Shown here: piece after piece, positions 26,059-34,877 of the stretch
How positions within the stretch are numbered: the stretch's first letter is position 1
Layout: every line of letters starts with the position of its first letter
Assembly: GCF_014635185.1 (NCBI RefSeq)
Contig: NZ_BMCM01000006.1
Location: forward strand, 225,830-289,829
Direction: 5' to 3'
Length of the DNA: 64,000 nt
Origin: Microbacterium murale
GTDB lineage: Bacteria; Actinomycetota; Actinomycetes; Actinomycetales; Microbacteriaceae
Made by a program: the position numbers and the translations under genes
Notes under the pieces: model-generated
Told to the model about the DNA's origin: nothing
What the model saw: only the letters and a program-made list of their open reading frames with translations
Databases searched by the model: none

Positions 26059-26625
26059 TCACTTCCGCGGCAGCACGGTCAGCACGCGCTGGATGTGATC
26101 GCGGAACTCCATCATGTACGCACGCAGGAACTCCTCGGTATCCGGCTTCGTGACCGTGCCGTCGTCGTGGAAGACGTCTTCGGTGAAGTGGATGTAGGCC
26201 TCCGGCGCCGTCATGTGGCGGGTGTTGCAGAACGCCAGTACCGCCCGGAGGCTCTGCTGCGCGACGGCGGTGCCGATGACCCCGATGGATGCTCCGATGA
26301 CAGCCGTCGGCATATGGTCGAAGGAATTCTCTCCCCAGGGGCGCGAAGCCCAGTCGATCGCGTTCTTGAGCGCGCCGGGGATCGATCGGTTGTATTCCGG
26401 TGTCACGAAGAGGATCGCGTCGCTCGCGCCGATCGCGTCCTTCAGAGCACGCGCTTCTGCGGGGTAGTCGGCGTCATGATCGGGGCTGTAGAGCGCAAGG
26501 TCGCCGATAGGGATCTCGGTGAATTCCAGATCATCCGGTGCAACCCGGATGAGCGCCTTGGACAGCACGCGATTGATCGACGTCGACGACAGGCTTCCGA
26601 CGAAATAGCCGACTTTGTACGACAT
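26059..26625 (-). CDS. NADPH-dependent FMN reductase
   Basis: This 188-residue flavodoxin-like protein has the FMN phosphate loop GSLSSTSINR and the family motif PEYNRSIPGALKNAIDW. Members reduce FMN, quinones, chromate or azo dyes with NAD(P)H. It is separated from the upstream + strand genes by a divergent promoter region. It lies 52 bases before the oxidase on the same strand and could be cotranscribed with it. Confidence 0.92.
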   Translation of the reverse strand: MSYKVGYFVGSLSSTSINRVLSKALIRVAPDDLEFTEIPIGDLALYSPDHDADYPAEARALKDAIGASDAILFVTPEYNRSIPGALKNAIDWASRPWGENSFDHMPTAVIGASIGVIGTAVAQQSLRAVLAFCNTRHMTAPEAYIHFTEDVFHDDGTVTKPDTEEFLRAYMMEFRDHIQRVLTVLPRK

Positions 26626-26721
26626 GGGTTCTCCTCACGACTCGAGCGAATGCCTCCAGTGTGCGCTCACGACCTCGCGTACGGAAGGCTCCCCGCCGCA
26701 GATGCCGACCCTGAGGGCTGT

Positions 26722-26731
26722 TGTCAAGGGT
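26722..26731 (+). promoter_or_regulatory. TGTCAA-SSSS promoter motif, small membrane protein operon
   Basis: TGTCAAGGGT, 57 bases before the start at 26788. A -10-like CAGGAT lies at the shared distance but is a weak match. Confidence 0.5.
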
Positions 26732-26787
26732 GCTTCCCTGCTCGCTCTCGTGCGACAGGATCGTCTCAAGGGCGGAGAGGAGCCGAC

Positions 26788-26901
26788 ATGTCAGGTGACG
26801 GTGAGACAAGAAGTGCGATGCGCACCGCGTTCTGGTCGTGGACGGTGATCATCGTTGTCGGACTCGCGGTCATGATCATCCTGCCGCTGATCGGCCGTTG
26901 A
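26788..26901 (+). CDS. Small single-pass membrane protein, 37 residues
   Basis: A short frame with a strong ribosome site (GGAGAGGAG) encodes MSGDGETRSAMRTAFWSW followed by one hydrophobic segment TVIIVVGLAVMIILPLIGR. It ends five bases before the DUF6766 gene, so the two are cotranslated. It could be a subunit or regulator of that membrane protein. The coding case rests on the ribosome site, the clear helix and tight spacing. Confidence 0.65.
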   Translation: MSGDGETRSAMRTAFWSWTVIIVVGLAVMIILPLIGR

Positions 26902-26906
26902 TCGCC

Positions 26907-27584
26907 ATGCGTCATTTCCTCCGCACCAGCAGTCTCAGCCTCGCGTCCCTGATCATCTTCGTGCTCGCACTCCTCGGCCAGTCCTTCGCCGGTCACGCGT
27001 ACAACAACGAAGAGCTCATGCAGCACGGACAGGCGCCGGTGACGTACATCGACTTCGTCACTTCGTCGGACTTCCTCGTCGATGTCGCAGAGAACTGGCA
27101 GTCCGAGTTCCTCCAGTTCTTCCTCTTCATCCTGGCGACGATCTGGCTGATCCAGCGCGGATCGCCCGAGTCGAAGAAGTACGGCGACGAAGGCACCGGA
27201 ACCGATGAAGAACAGATGGTGGGCGCGCACGCCAGGGCCGACTCTCCCCGCTGGGCGAAGGTGCGAGGCGTGCGCCTGTGGATCTACTCGAACTCCCTGT
27301 TGATCGCGATGGGAACTGTCTTCCTGCTCTCGTGGCTGGCGCAGTCCCTCGCCGGCCATGTCGTGGCCAATCAGGAGAACGCGCAGCACGGCGTGCCGCT
27401 GGAGACGTGGGGCGACTACATCGTCTCCCCTGACTTCTGGAACCGCACTCTGCAGAATTGGCAGTCCGAGTTCCTCGCCGTCGGCGCGATGGTCGCGTTC
27501 TCGATCTACCTCCGCCAGCGGGGCTCCAGCGAATCGAAGCCCGTCGGCGTCCCCCATCACATCAGCAGCGTCGAATCGGAGTGA
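26907..27584 (+). CDS. DUF6766 family membrane protein with internal duplication
   Basis: The 225-residue protein has four transmembrane segments arranged as two repeats. Each repeat reads helix, Q-S-AGH, N-E-QHG, S-DF, NWQSEFL, helix, QRGS-ESK (about residues 5-90 and 120-215). The conserved extracytoplasmic HG and DF residues might bind a metal or haem, but this is speculation. DUF6766 has no known function. It is part of a four-gene cluster with a lipoprotein and a CDF transporter. An in-frame TTG at 26898 overlaps the previous stop; ATG 26907 is preferred. Confidence 0.82.
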   Translation: MRHFLRTSSLSLASLIIFVLALLGQSFAGHAYNNEELMQHGQAPVTYIDFVTSSDFLVDVAENWQSEFLQFFLFILATIWLIQRGSPESKKYGDEGTGTDEEQMVGAHARADSPRWAKVRGVRLWIYSNSLLIAMGTVFLLSWLAQSLAGHVVANQENAQHGVPLETWGDYIVSPDFWNRTLQNWQSEFLAVGAMVAFSIYLRQRGSSESKPVGVPHHISSVESE

Positions 27585-27587
27585 GAG

Positions 27588-28058
27588 ATGGCGACTCGAC
27601 TACAGGGCGTTCTGCTGATCTTTGCCATGACCGTGAGCCTGGTGGGATGCGGCATGACGGTACCCACAGATCCCGACAGCACGTTGCAGCAGGTCTCCGG
27701 AGGAGATCTCCGAGTGGGCGTCTCCCCCGCCGAAGGTCTCGCCGACGTTTCGACAGACGCGCCGACCGGACCGCTCGTCGATCTCGTCGACACGTTCGCC
27801 GACTCCCTCGACGCCGACGTCGAATGGACGATCGATAGCGAGGAGACACTCGTCGGGATGCTGGAGGAGGACGATCTCGACCTCGTGGTCGGTGGATTCA
27901 CCGACCAGACGCCGTGGATCGACCGCGCCGGCGTCACACGTGGATACACCGGCATCCCTGGCGCGGACGGTCGTTCCATCGTCATGCTGGTGCCGCTCGG
28001 CGAGAATGCGTTCTTGTCAGAGCTGGAGCTGTTTCTCGACACGGAGGTCGGCTCGTGA
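27588..28058 (+). CDS. Lipoprotein with partial solute-binding domain
   Basis: The 156-residue protein has a signal peptide ending in lipobox LVGC (Cys21). It then shows the first part of an amino-acid-type periplasmic binding fold (GGDLRVGVSPAEGL, PLVDLVDTFADSL, DLDLVVGGFTDQTPWIDRAGVTRGY). The family normally needs about 220 residues, so only one lobe plus a linker is present. The GTGA overlap with the CDF gene suggests it serves the transporter, perhaps as a surface sensor or metal collector. That role is inferred. Confidence 0.8.
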   Translation: MATRLQGVLLIFAMTVSLVGCGMTVPTDPDSTLQQVSGGDLRVGVSPAEGLADVSTDAPTGPLVDLVDTFADSLDADVEWTIDSEETLVGMLEEDDLDLVVGGFTDQTPWIDRAGVTRGYTGIPGADGRSIVMLVPLGENAFLSELELFLDTEVGS

Positions 28059-29053
28059 GCACCTATCACCAGTTCGGCCGCGCCGACCTTCCCCCTGAGC
28101 AGGAACGAGCGTTGAAGAAAGCGGTGCGGTGGGAGTACGCCACGATCGTGTACACCACCGTGACGATCATCCTCGTCGCCTTCGTCGTCGGCAACTCCCA
28201 GGCGATGCGAACCGCGTGGATCGAGGACATGCTGTCCCTCATCCCGCAGCTCGCGTTCCTCATCGCGCTGATCTTCGTGCGACGCCGGCCGACTCTGAAG
28301 CACCCGTACGGCATGCACCGTGCGATGGGTGTAGGGCATCTGGTCGCCGGCGTCGCGCTTCTCGCGGTCGGCCTGAACCTTGCGTTCGAAGCCATCTCCG
28401 GGCTGGTCGCGGCGGAGCACCCGACAATCGGCACCGTCAATCTCTTCGGACAGACCATCTGGTTGGGCTGGCTCATGGTCCTCGTCATGACCATCATCGT
28501 CGTCGGCCCGCTCATCTACGGCCACGCGAAGTCGAAGCTCGCACCCGTGCTGCACAACAAGATCCTCTACGCAGACGCCGACATGGCGAAAGCCGATTGG
28601 CAGACCAACGCAGCCTCGATCGTCGGTGTACTCGGTGTCGGCGTCGGGCTGTGGTGGCTCGACGGCGTCGCTGCGCTTTTCATCTCGCTCGGCATCATCT
28701 GGGACGGCTTCCGCAACGCAAAAGGCGCTGTCGTCGACCTCATGGATCAGCGGGCCCGCACCTACGACGACAAGCACCCGCATCCGCTGGCGAACGACAT
28801 CGTCGAGCATCTTCGCGCACAGTCCTGGATCGCGGACGCGGCCGTGCGCATGCGCGACGAGGGTCAGGTGTTCCACGTCGAGGCGTTCATCATCCCTCGA
28901 CGGCGGCGAGTATCGCTCGCCAAGATCGACCAGGCCTCCGACAGCATCGCTGCAATGGACTGGAAGCTTCAGGACGTCGTTGTCGTCCCCTGCGACCGAC
29001 TGCCCGATGAGGCGGACCGGGGCCTGATCGCCGCCTACGACAAGCCCGATTGA
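28055..29053 (+). CDS. Cation diffusion facilitator family transporter
   Basis: The 332-residue protein has six predicted helices, the family motif KHPYGMHRAMGVGHL between helices 2 and 3, and ILYADADMAKADWQTNAASIVGVLG with metal-site Asp in helix 5. A cytoplasmic C-terminal domain of about 90 residues follows. CDF proteins export Zn, Fe, Mn or Co using the proton gradient; the metal cannot be told from these residues. The GTG start overlaps the lipoprotein stop. The pairing with a solute-binding-like lipoprotein recurs in other bacteria. Confidence 0.88.
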   Translation: MSTYHQFGRADLPPEQERALKKAVRWEYATIVYTTVTIILVAFVVGNSQAMRTAWIEDMLSLIPQLAFLIALIFVRRRPTLKHPYGMHRAMGVGHLVAGVALLAVGLNLAFEAISGLVAAEHPTIGTVNLFGQTIWLGWLMVLVMTIIVVGPLIYGHAKSKLAPVLHNKILYADADMAKADWQTNAASIVGVLGVGVGLWWLDGVAALFISLGIIWDGFRNAKGAVVDLMDQRARTYDDKHPHPLANDIVEHLRAQSWIADAAVRMRDEGQVFHVEAFIIPRRRRVSLAKIDQASDSIAAMDWKLQDVVVVPCDRLPDEADRGLIAAYDKPD

Positions 29054-29075
29054 ACTGGGTCGGGGGCCTCCACGC

Positions 29076-29213
29076 TCACAGTTCGACGCGCAGCGTATCC
29101 GGCTCGGTTTCGGCGACCTCAGGGTGACGCGCGAGGTTCACGATCGCGGCGATCAGACCGCCCCAGACCGTGACCATCGCGATGATCATCATGATGATGG
29201 CTGTGGTGGTCAT
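29076..29213 (-). CDS. metS: MetS-like small subunit of NSS transporter
   Basis: The 45-residue protein has one hydrophobic segment starting MTTTAIIMMIIAMVTVWGGL and an acidic C-terminus. The pattern and position match MetS, the small subunit of the MetPS methionine/alanine importer of Corynebacterium. The ATG overlaps the stop of the transporter gene (ATGA). Confidence 0.88.
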   Translation of the reverse strand: MTTTAIIMMIIAMVTVWGGLIAAIVNLARHPEVAETEPDTLRVEL

Positions 29214-30844
29214 GCGCCCAGTCCCTTCTCGTGCGACGTCTCGTGCGGCGTGGCGGTGCGGATCGTGCCGGTCTCGGGGTCGGCATCGTAATGCTCGACC
29301 TCGAGGAACTCGTCGTAGTCGGGATCGTCCTTGGCATGCGAGCGTCCGCTCCATGGCATGAGCGAGAGCAGGATGCCGATCACGACGAGGGCGATCACCA
29401 TGCCCCAGCCGAAGACGCCGAGGAACCAGGTCGGGTAGCCGCCGTACGGCTCGGAGATCTTCGTGATGAGTTCGCTGATCAGAAGATACCCGAGCACGAT
29501 CGGGGCGAGCACGCCGACCAGCAGCACCCAGATCCGCCCGACGGGGAAGCTCGAGCGCCGGTTCAGGTGGTCTCTCAACGCGGGCAGCTTGTGGAACACC
29601 CACGCGACCACGATGACCGCGACCAGGGCGACCGCCATGATCCCGAAGGCATTGACGAACGCATCTGCCGTGTCGAGCACCGTGAGCGCCGTCGTCGTGG
29701 AGAAGAGCGCCATCGAGATCACCGCGAGCGGGATCGACACGGTCAGCGTCGTGCGCACGCGGCCCCAGTTCAACTTGTCCTGCAGGGCGGCGACGATGAC
29801 CTCGAGGATGGAGATGAGCGAGGTGACCCCGGCGAACACCAGCGCTCCGAAGAACAGGACGCCGATGATCGAGCCACCGGTCGCCTGCGAGACGATGGTC
29901 GGGAACGCGACGAACGCGAGTCCGATTCCCGACGATGCCACGCCGGACACGTCCGTCCCCTGCGCCTGCGCCATGAATCCCAGCGCGGCGAACACACCGA
30001 TGCCGGCGAGGATCTCGAAGCCCGAGTTGGCGAACGCCACGACCAGTCCGGAGCCGGTCAGGTCGGTCTTGCGCTTGAGGTACGACGAGTAGGTCACCAT
30101 GATGCCGAAGGCGACCGAGAGGGAGAAGAAGATGTGCCCGTACGCCGATGCCCACACTCCTGGATCGGCCAGTGCCTCCCAGTTGGGGGTGAAGAACGCG
30201 TTGAGGCCGTCCATTGCTCCTGGCAGGAAGAGCGACTGCACGACGAGGATCGCGAACATGACGGTGAGCAGCGGCATGAGGATCATGTTCGCCCTGCCGA
30301 TGCCGCGTTTGACGCCGAGAGCCATGATCACGATCACGACGAGCCAGACGACGATCAGCGGGATGCCGACCTGCGGCACGAAGTCTGTGGATATCCCGCC
30401 TTCGGCGACGTCTGCGGACTGCAGGAAGTCGGTGAAGAAGAAGTCGTTCTCGTTGCCCGCTCCCCAGGTGAGCTGCGCGGAGAACCAGGTGTACATCGCC
30501 GCCCACGCGATGATGACCGCGTAGTACACGGCGATCACGACGCAGATGAGCACCTGCCACCATCCGAGCGGCTCTGCCGCACGATGGATGCGCCGGAATG
30601 CGAGCGGAGCAGAGCCGCGGAAGCGGTGTCCGATCGCGTAGTCGAAGAACAGCAGCGGGATGCCGGCGGTCAGAAGCGCGCACAGATACGGGATGAGGAA
30701 CGCCCCACCGCCGCCCTCGTACGCGACGTAGGGGAAGCGCCAGATGTTCCCGAGCCCGACGGCGGAGCCGATCGCCGAGAGGATGAACACATTGCGTGAG
30801 CCGAAGGCCTCACGTTTGCGGGTCTGCGTCGTTGCGGTGGCCAT
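29210..30844 (-). CDS. metP: Sodium-dependent amino-acid transporter (MetP-like, NSS family)
   Basis: The 544-residue protein has about 12 transmembrane helices and the NSS hallmark GSAVGLGNIWRFPYVAYEGGGGAFLIPY in the first two helices, which carries the sodium and substrate sites. The C-terminus is long and charged. With the MetS-like subunit downstream it is probably a Na+-coupled methionine/alanine importer. The substrate is taken from the Corynebacterium pair, not shown here. Confidence 0.92.
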   Translation of the reverse strand: MATATTQTRKREAFGSRNVFILSAIGSAVGLGNIWRFPYVAYEGGGGAFLIPYLCALLTAGIPLLFFDYAIGHRFRGSAPLAFRRIHRAAEPLGWWQVLICVVIAVYYAVIIAWAAMYTWFSAQLTWGAGNENDFFFTDFLQSADVAEGGISTDFVPQVGIPLIVVWLVVIVIMALGVKRGIGRANMILMPLLTVMFAILVVQSLFLPGAMDGLNAFFTPNWEALADPGVWASAYGHIFFSLSVAFGIMVTYSSYLKRKTDLTGSGLVVAFANSGFEILAGIGVFAALGFMAQAQGTDVSGVASSGIGLAFVAFPTIVSQATGGSIIGVLFFGALVFAGVTSLISILEVIVAALQDKLNWGRVRTTLTVSIPLAVISMALFSTTTALTVLDTADAFVNAFGIMAVALVAVIVVAWVFHKLPALRDHLNRRSSFPVGRIWVLLVGVLAPIVLGYLLISELITKISEPYGGYPTWFLGVFGWGMVIALVVIGILLSLMPWSGRSHAKDDPDYDEFLEVEHYDADPETGTIRTATPHETSHEKGLGA

Positions 30845-30899
30845 GCCCGAGACGTTACCTCAGACCGGACAACGGCGTCACGAAGTGCGGGCGATCGAA

Positions 30900-31718
30900 T
30901 CAGCGTGCGGCGGCAGGACGGCGCGCGATGTGCACGTTGACCCCGGCATCCTGCATTCGCTCGATGTGCCGCCGTTCCGTGGCTGCGTCGACAACGACCA
31001 CGTCGAAGTCGGCCAGCGGCAGCATCGCATGCAGGGCGCGCTTGTCGAATTTGGTCCGATCCGCGAGCAGCACGCGCTTGCTCGCAGACTCGAACATCGC
31101 TCGCTTCACGTCGACGGTCTCAAGAGTCTGGTGGAAGCAGATGTCATCCACGATCGCCGAGGTCGACATGACGAAGAGATCGGCGCGCATCTCGGCGATC
31201 TCGCGCACGGTGATGCGCCCCATGAAGGCACTGCACCAGTTGTAGAACTCGCCGCCGAGGCCGATCATCTCGATGCCGCGCATACCGCGCAGTTCATTCA
31301 TGATCGTCAGCGTGTTGGTGATGACCGTCAGCGGCGTCTTCGTGTGCAGATGCGGAAGCAGATGCATCGTCGACGTCGAATCATCGAGGATGATCGCCTG
31401 CCCCGGTTCGACGAACTCCATGGCGGCGAGCGCCATCGCCTCCTTCTCGGCCTGCTGACGACCCACGCGGTACACATCGCTGGATTCCACCAGCGCGGTG
31501 GAACTGGCGGTCGCCACCCCTCTGCTCTTGCGCAGCAGTCCGCGATCCTCCAGTTCATCGAGATCACGATGGACCGTCATGACGCTGATGTCGAACCGCT
31601 CGGCGATCTGCTCGATGCGCATGGATCCCGCGGCCATCACGGCCTCGCTGATGGCGAGCTGACGCGACTGCTGCCGGCCCGTTCGCGAGGGCACGGCTGG
31701 GGAACTGCTGGTCGTCAC
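30900..31718 (-). CDS. DeoR-family regulator of the polyol operon
   Basis: The 272-residue protein has an N-terminal DeoR HTH (RQLAISEAVMAAGSMRIEQIAERFDISVMTVHRDLDELEDRGLL) and a C-terminal DeoR sensor domain with ILDDSTST and VLLADRTKFDKRAL. DeoR sensors bind sugar phosphates. The GTG at 31718 follows GGGAGAAG and overlaps the upstream isomerase stop (GTGA), so it is the last gene of the tetritol-type operon. It probably represses that operon until a phosphorylated intermediate appears. GTTAC repeats near 40.4 kb are candidate sites. Confidence 0.88.
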   Translation of the reverse strand: MTTSSSPAVPSRTGRQQSRQLAISEAVMAAGSMRIEQIAERFDISVMTVHRDLDELEDRGLLRKSRGVATASSTALVESSDVYRVGRQQAEKEAMALAAMEFVEPGQAIILDDSTSTMHLLPHLHTKTPLTVITNTLTIMNELRGMRGIEMIGLGGEFYNWCSAFMGRITVREIAEMRADLFVMSTSAIVDDICFHQTLETVDVKRAMFESASKRVLLADRTKFDKRALHAMLPLADFDVVVVDAATERRHIERMQDAGVNVHIARRPAAAR

Positions 31719-32530
31719 GGTTCTTCTCCCTCTCGATGTGTCCCGACGGCCTCGTCGATGATGCTCGCGAACGCCTGTGGTTCGTGGGCGAATCGGCCGA
31801 GGAACAATCCGTCGACACCTGAGGAGAGCGTACTGAGCAGTCCGGGTTTCGCGCTCCCGCCGTAGATCACCGCCGCGCCGGCAAGACCGCGCCGCGCGAG
31901 GTGAGAGCGCAGTTGTGCGACGACCGCCGTCACATGCTCGGGGGCGGCGGGCTCGGCCTGTCCGATCGCCCATTCCGGCTCGTAGGCGACGACGAGATCG
32001 TCGAGGTCGTCGGCATCCGCGATCGCCGATTCGATCTGCGCGATGCAGGTCTCGCCCGCGAGGTCCGCCTCCTGCTGGGTCTCTTCGCCGACGCACAGCA
32101 CGGGCGTGAGGCCGTTGCGCACGGCGGCGGCGAGCTTGCGCCGGATGATCGCATCGTCTTCACCGAAGACGTGCCTGCGTTCCGCATGGCCGACTTCGAC
32201 GTACCGGCATCCGAGTCGCGCGAGGTCGGCGCCGCTGACCGCGCCGGTGTAGGCACCCCGCTCAGCCCAGAACAGGTCCTGCGCCCCCACGGAGATCGGC
32301 GAGCCGGCGACGGCGGTGATCACGCGATCCAGCGCGGGAAGCGACGGAAGGATGAACAGCCGAACATCCCCCGCGACGACTGCGGGATGAGCGCGTGCGA
32401 TCTCTGCGAGAGACGTGGCCCACGCGACGCTCGCGTCGACGTCGAGATAGAGCTTGAGGCTGGCCCCGAGCAGAACAGGCCGAACAGTCTCCTGCTGCGA
32501 GGAGCGGGACGGTCCGTCGGCGTCAGCCAC
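31715..32530 (-). CDS. TPI-like isomerase (candidate L-erythrulose-1-P isomerase)
   Basis: The 271-residue TIM-barrel protein has the triosephosphate isomerase motifs [10 protein letters not shown] (catalytic His near residue 115), AYEPEWAIG (catalytic Glu near 182) and VIYGGSAKP (phosphate loop). Small departures from the glycolytic consensus (GHSERR, AYEPVW) and the operon context suggest the EryH/LerI branch, which converts L-erythrulose 1-phosphate to D-erythrulose 4-phosphate. The GTG start overlaps the rpiB-like stop by eight bases. Housekeeping TPI remains possible but unlikely. Confidence 0.85.
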   Translation of the reverse strand: MADADGPSRSSQQETVRPVLLGASLKLYLDVDASVAWATSLAEIARAHPAVVAGDVRLFILPSLPALDRVITAVAGSPISVGAQDLFWAERGAYTGAVSGADLARLGCRYVEVGHAERRHVFGEDDAIIRRKLAAAVRNGLTPVLCVGEETQQEADLAGETCIAQIESAIADADDLDDLVVAYEPEWAIGQAEPAAPEHVTAVVAQLRSHLARRGLAGAAVIYGGSAKPGLLSTLSSGVDGLFLGRFAHEPQAFASIIDEAVGTHREGEEP

Positions 32531-33002
32531 AGGTCCCGGTGGCCTCATAGCCGTTGATGACGGCGACCTTCTGCGCCGACGCGGACGACTCGTCGAATTC
32601 GTATCCGAGCCATTCGCGCGCGAGCCGGCGTGCCAGTTCGAGCCCCACCACTCGCTGACCGAACGTGAGCACCTGGGCGTTGTTGCTGAGCACGCTGCGC
32701 TCGACGCTGTAGCTGTCGTGCGCGGTGACTGCGCGGATGCCGGGGACTTTGTTCGCCGCGATCGCGACGCCGAGCCCCGTGCCGCATACCAGCAGCGCAC
32801 GGTCGGCTTCGCCGTCGCGCACCTTCTCGGCCGCGGCGATCGCGACGACCGGATATGCCGCACCGCCGCTCGCGTCGACGCCGACGTCGATCACCTCAGC
32901 GACCCGCGGGTCGTTCTGCAGATCCTTCTTGAGCGCTTCCTTGTACTCGAACCCCGCGTCATCGGATCCGATGACGATTCGCCATTCACGTGTCATGTTC
33001 AA
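32523..33002 (-). CDS. RpiB-like isomerase (candidate erythrulose-4-P isomerase)
   Basis: The 159-residue RpiB/LacAB protein has [13 protein letters not shown] at the N-terminus, the catalytic base Cys73 in [16 protein letters not shown] and phosphate-binding [19 protein letters not shown]. RpiB enzymes interconvert aldose and ketose phosphates. Next to a TPI-like isomerase and a DhaK-type kinase it most likely makes D-erythrose 4-phosphate from D-erythrulose 4-phosphate, as EryI does. ATGA overlap with the kinase gene shows coupling. Confidence 0.88.
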   Translation of the reverse strand: MNMTREWRIVIGSDDAGFEYKEALKKDLQNDPRVAEVIDVGVDASGGAAYPVVAIAAAEKVRDGEADRALLVCGTGLGVAIAANKVPGIRAVTAHDSYSVERSVLSNNAQVLTFGQRVVGLELARRLAREWLGYEFDESSASAQKVAVINGYEATGTCG

Positions 33003-34771
33003 TCCTTCTCTGTGCCGCTGTCGTCTGCGAGCACCTTGTTGTCCTGCTCTGCGAGCAGCCGGCCCGCAACGGTCATCGCCCGTGCGAGCGAGATCGCGCC
33101 GGGGTCGGGAGTGCCCAGGCTCTTCTCCATGTGCGGTCGTGCGCGCCCGAGACGGGGAAGAAGAGCGGATGTCGCTTCTGCTGCGCTCGTGGCGTCAGCG
33201 GCCGCTGCCACCCACGCCGACGCCAGCGTCGCGCCTGCGGCGACGCGCGCGGTCAGGCCCTCGGCGAAAGGCACGAGTGCGTCGACCATGGTCTTGTCTC
33301 CCACCGCGGCTTTGCCGTATCCCTGAATCGCGGCACGCGCGGCGTCCACGGCGGATGCGACATCCTGCGCCTGCGGCCGGATCTCGTCACCGAGACGCTC
33401 CCCCGCTGCGCGAAGCGCCGCACCCCAGAGAGCGCCGGAGGTGCCACCGGCCTTGTCGGCCCAGGCGTCTCCCGCACGGCTGAGCACTGTGCCCGCACCT
33501 GCGCCGCCTTCAACAGCCTCCTTTGCCGCCGCAGCGCCGGCACGTGCACCGCGCTGCATACCGATGCCATGATCGCCGTCGCCGGCGATCGCATCGAGTC
33601 GGCCCAGTTCGTCGACGTCACGATCGATCATGTCGCGGATGGTGTCCACGATCGCGAGGGCGACGACGCCGACCTCGATGGAATCCTGCGAGGCCGCGGG
33701 AATGACGTCGGCGCCGAGGCCGGCTTCCTGGACGACGTCGACTACGGCGTCCACGCCGGACGATTCGACGGCGCCCTTGCGGTACGCCGGAGTGTAGGTG
33801 GGCGAAGCCCAGGCTGCCTCGAGCTCATCATCCAGCCAGAACAGGGTCAGCGAGACGCCCGCCATCTCGAAGCTCGTCGCGTACTCGCCCACCTCGGGTT
33901 CGACGACCGTGACGCCGGCGTCACCCAGGAGCTCGGTCACCGTGGCGTAGATCACGAACAGCTCCTCGGACTTGACCGCACCGAGGCCGTTCAGGATGAC
34001 CGCGGCCTGCGCGCCGTCGACGGCGACGCCGTCGGGCACCTCACCCAGCAGCCCTTCGACGAGCAGCGCAGCGATCTCCCGCGCCGATGGCAGCGGCACG
34101 ACCGAGATGCCCGGTTCCCCATGGATACCCATCCCGACGGCCATGTGCCCGGACGGGACGGTGAAGAGCGGCTCGGACGCGCCGGGGAGCGTGCAACCGG
34201 AGAACGCCACGCCGATCGACCGGGTGCGATCGTTGGCTCGGCCGGCGATGTCGGCGACCTCATCGAGCGTCATCCCCCGCTCGGCGGCCCACGACGCGGC
34301 ACGGAACACCGCAAGGTCTCCGGCGATGCCGCGACGCTTCGACTTCTCCTCGGGGGAAGCGCTGTAGATGTCGTCCGTCACCCGAACGGTTCGGCACGGG
34401 ATGCCCTCGTCGCGCAGCCGCTGCTCGGCCTGATCGAAGTTGAGCACGTCGCCGGCGTAGTTCCCATAGCTGAGGAGAACACCCGCCTCGGTGGCGACCG
34501 ACTTGGCGACCGAGTAGATCTGCTGTGCGCTCGGCGAGGCGAAGACGTTGCCCATCGCCGCACCGTGCGCGAGGCCGGCTCCGACCAGTCCGGCGAAGGC
34601 GGGATAGTGTCCCGATCCGCCTCCGATGACGATCGCGACCTCCCCGGACGGCGTGGCCTGTGCCCGGGCGACGCCACCGGCGACCCGCCGCACCAGTGTG
34701 CTGTGCGCGGCGACGAAACCGATCACGGATTCGTCCGCGAAATCGGCGGGGTCGTTCAGAACGTAACTCAT
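32999..34771 (-). CDS. DhaK-DhaL fusion kinase (candidate erythrulose kinase)
   Basis: The 590-residue ATP-dependent dihydroxyacetone-kinase family protein has DhaK with GGGSGHYP (51-57) and the substrate-binding His217 in GIHGEP. The linker leads to DhaL (from about residue 375) with GDGDHG near 400 for Mg-ATP. Classical substrates are dihydroxyacetone and glyceraldehyde; the LerK/DerK branch in Mycobacterium phosphorylates erythrulose. The neighbouring tetrose isomerases favour erythrulose. ATG 34771 follows GAGAGG; an in-frame codon at 34786 is less likely. Confidence 0.85.
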   Translation of the reverse strand: MSYVLNDPADFADESVIGFVAAHSTLVRRVAGGVARAQATPSGEVAIVIGGGSGHYPAFAGLVGAGLAHGAAMGNVFASPSAQQIYSVAKSVATEAGVLLSYGNYAGDVLNFDQAEQRLRDEGIPCRTVRVTDDIYSASPEEKSKRRGIAGDLAVFRAASWAAERGMTLDEVADIAGRANDRTRSIGVAFSGCTLPGASEPLFTVPSGHMAVGMGIHGEPGISVVPLPSAREIAALLVEGLLGEVPDGVAVDGAQAAVILNGLGAVKSEELFVIYATVTELLGDAGVTVVEPEVGEYATSFEMAGVSLTLFWLDDELEAAWASPTYTPAYRKGAVESSGVDAVVDVVQEAGLGADVIPAASQDSIEVGVVALAIVDTIRDMIDRDVDELGRLDAIAGDGDHGIGMQRGARAGAAAAKEAVEGGAGAGTVLSRAGDAWADKAGGTSGALWGAALRAAGERLGDEIRPQAQDVASAVDAARAAIQGYGKAAVGDKTMVDALVPFAEGLTARVAAGATLASAWVAAAADATSAAEATSALLPRLGRARPHMEKSLGTPDPGAISLARAMTVAGRLLAEQDNKVLADDSGTEKD

Positions 34772-34816
34772 GTTGCCTCTCGTCAATCCCTCTTGAGATC
34801 GGGACGAAGTGTGTGG

Positions 34817-34850
34817 GCGGGGACGGATGCTGATGGGCTTCCGCCCCCGC
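34817..34850 (-). other. Stem-loop after the binding-protein gene
   Basis: GCGGGG (34817-34822) and CCCCGC (34845-34850) form an outer stem, with GGA/TCC pairing inside, in the 106-base gap after the solute-binding protein gene. Such hairpins commonly protect the mRNA of abundant binding proteins and lower read-through to the next genes. Confidence 0.5.
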
Positions 34851-34877
34851 GTTCACCGCATGGAAGCGCGGTGGGCT

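Noticed and set aside
29231-30799. Long open frame on the + strand antisense to the NSS transporter
   Set aside because: It is rich in Arg, Asp, Glu and His with no family motif, and mirrors the third-position GC bias of the real gene. The opposite strand encodes a clear transporter.
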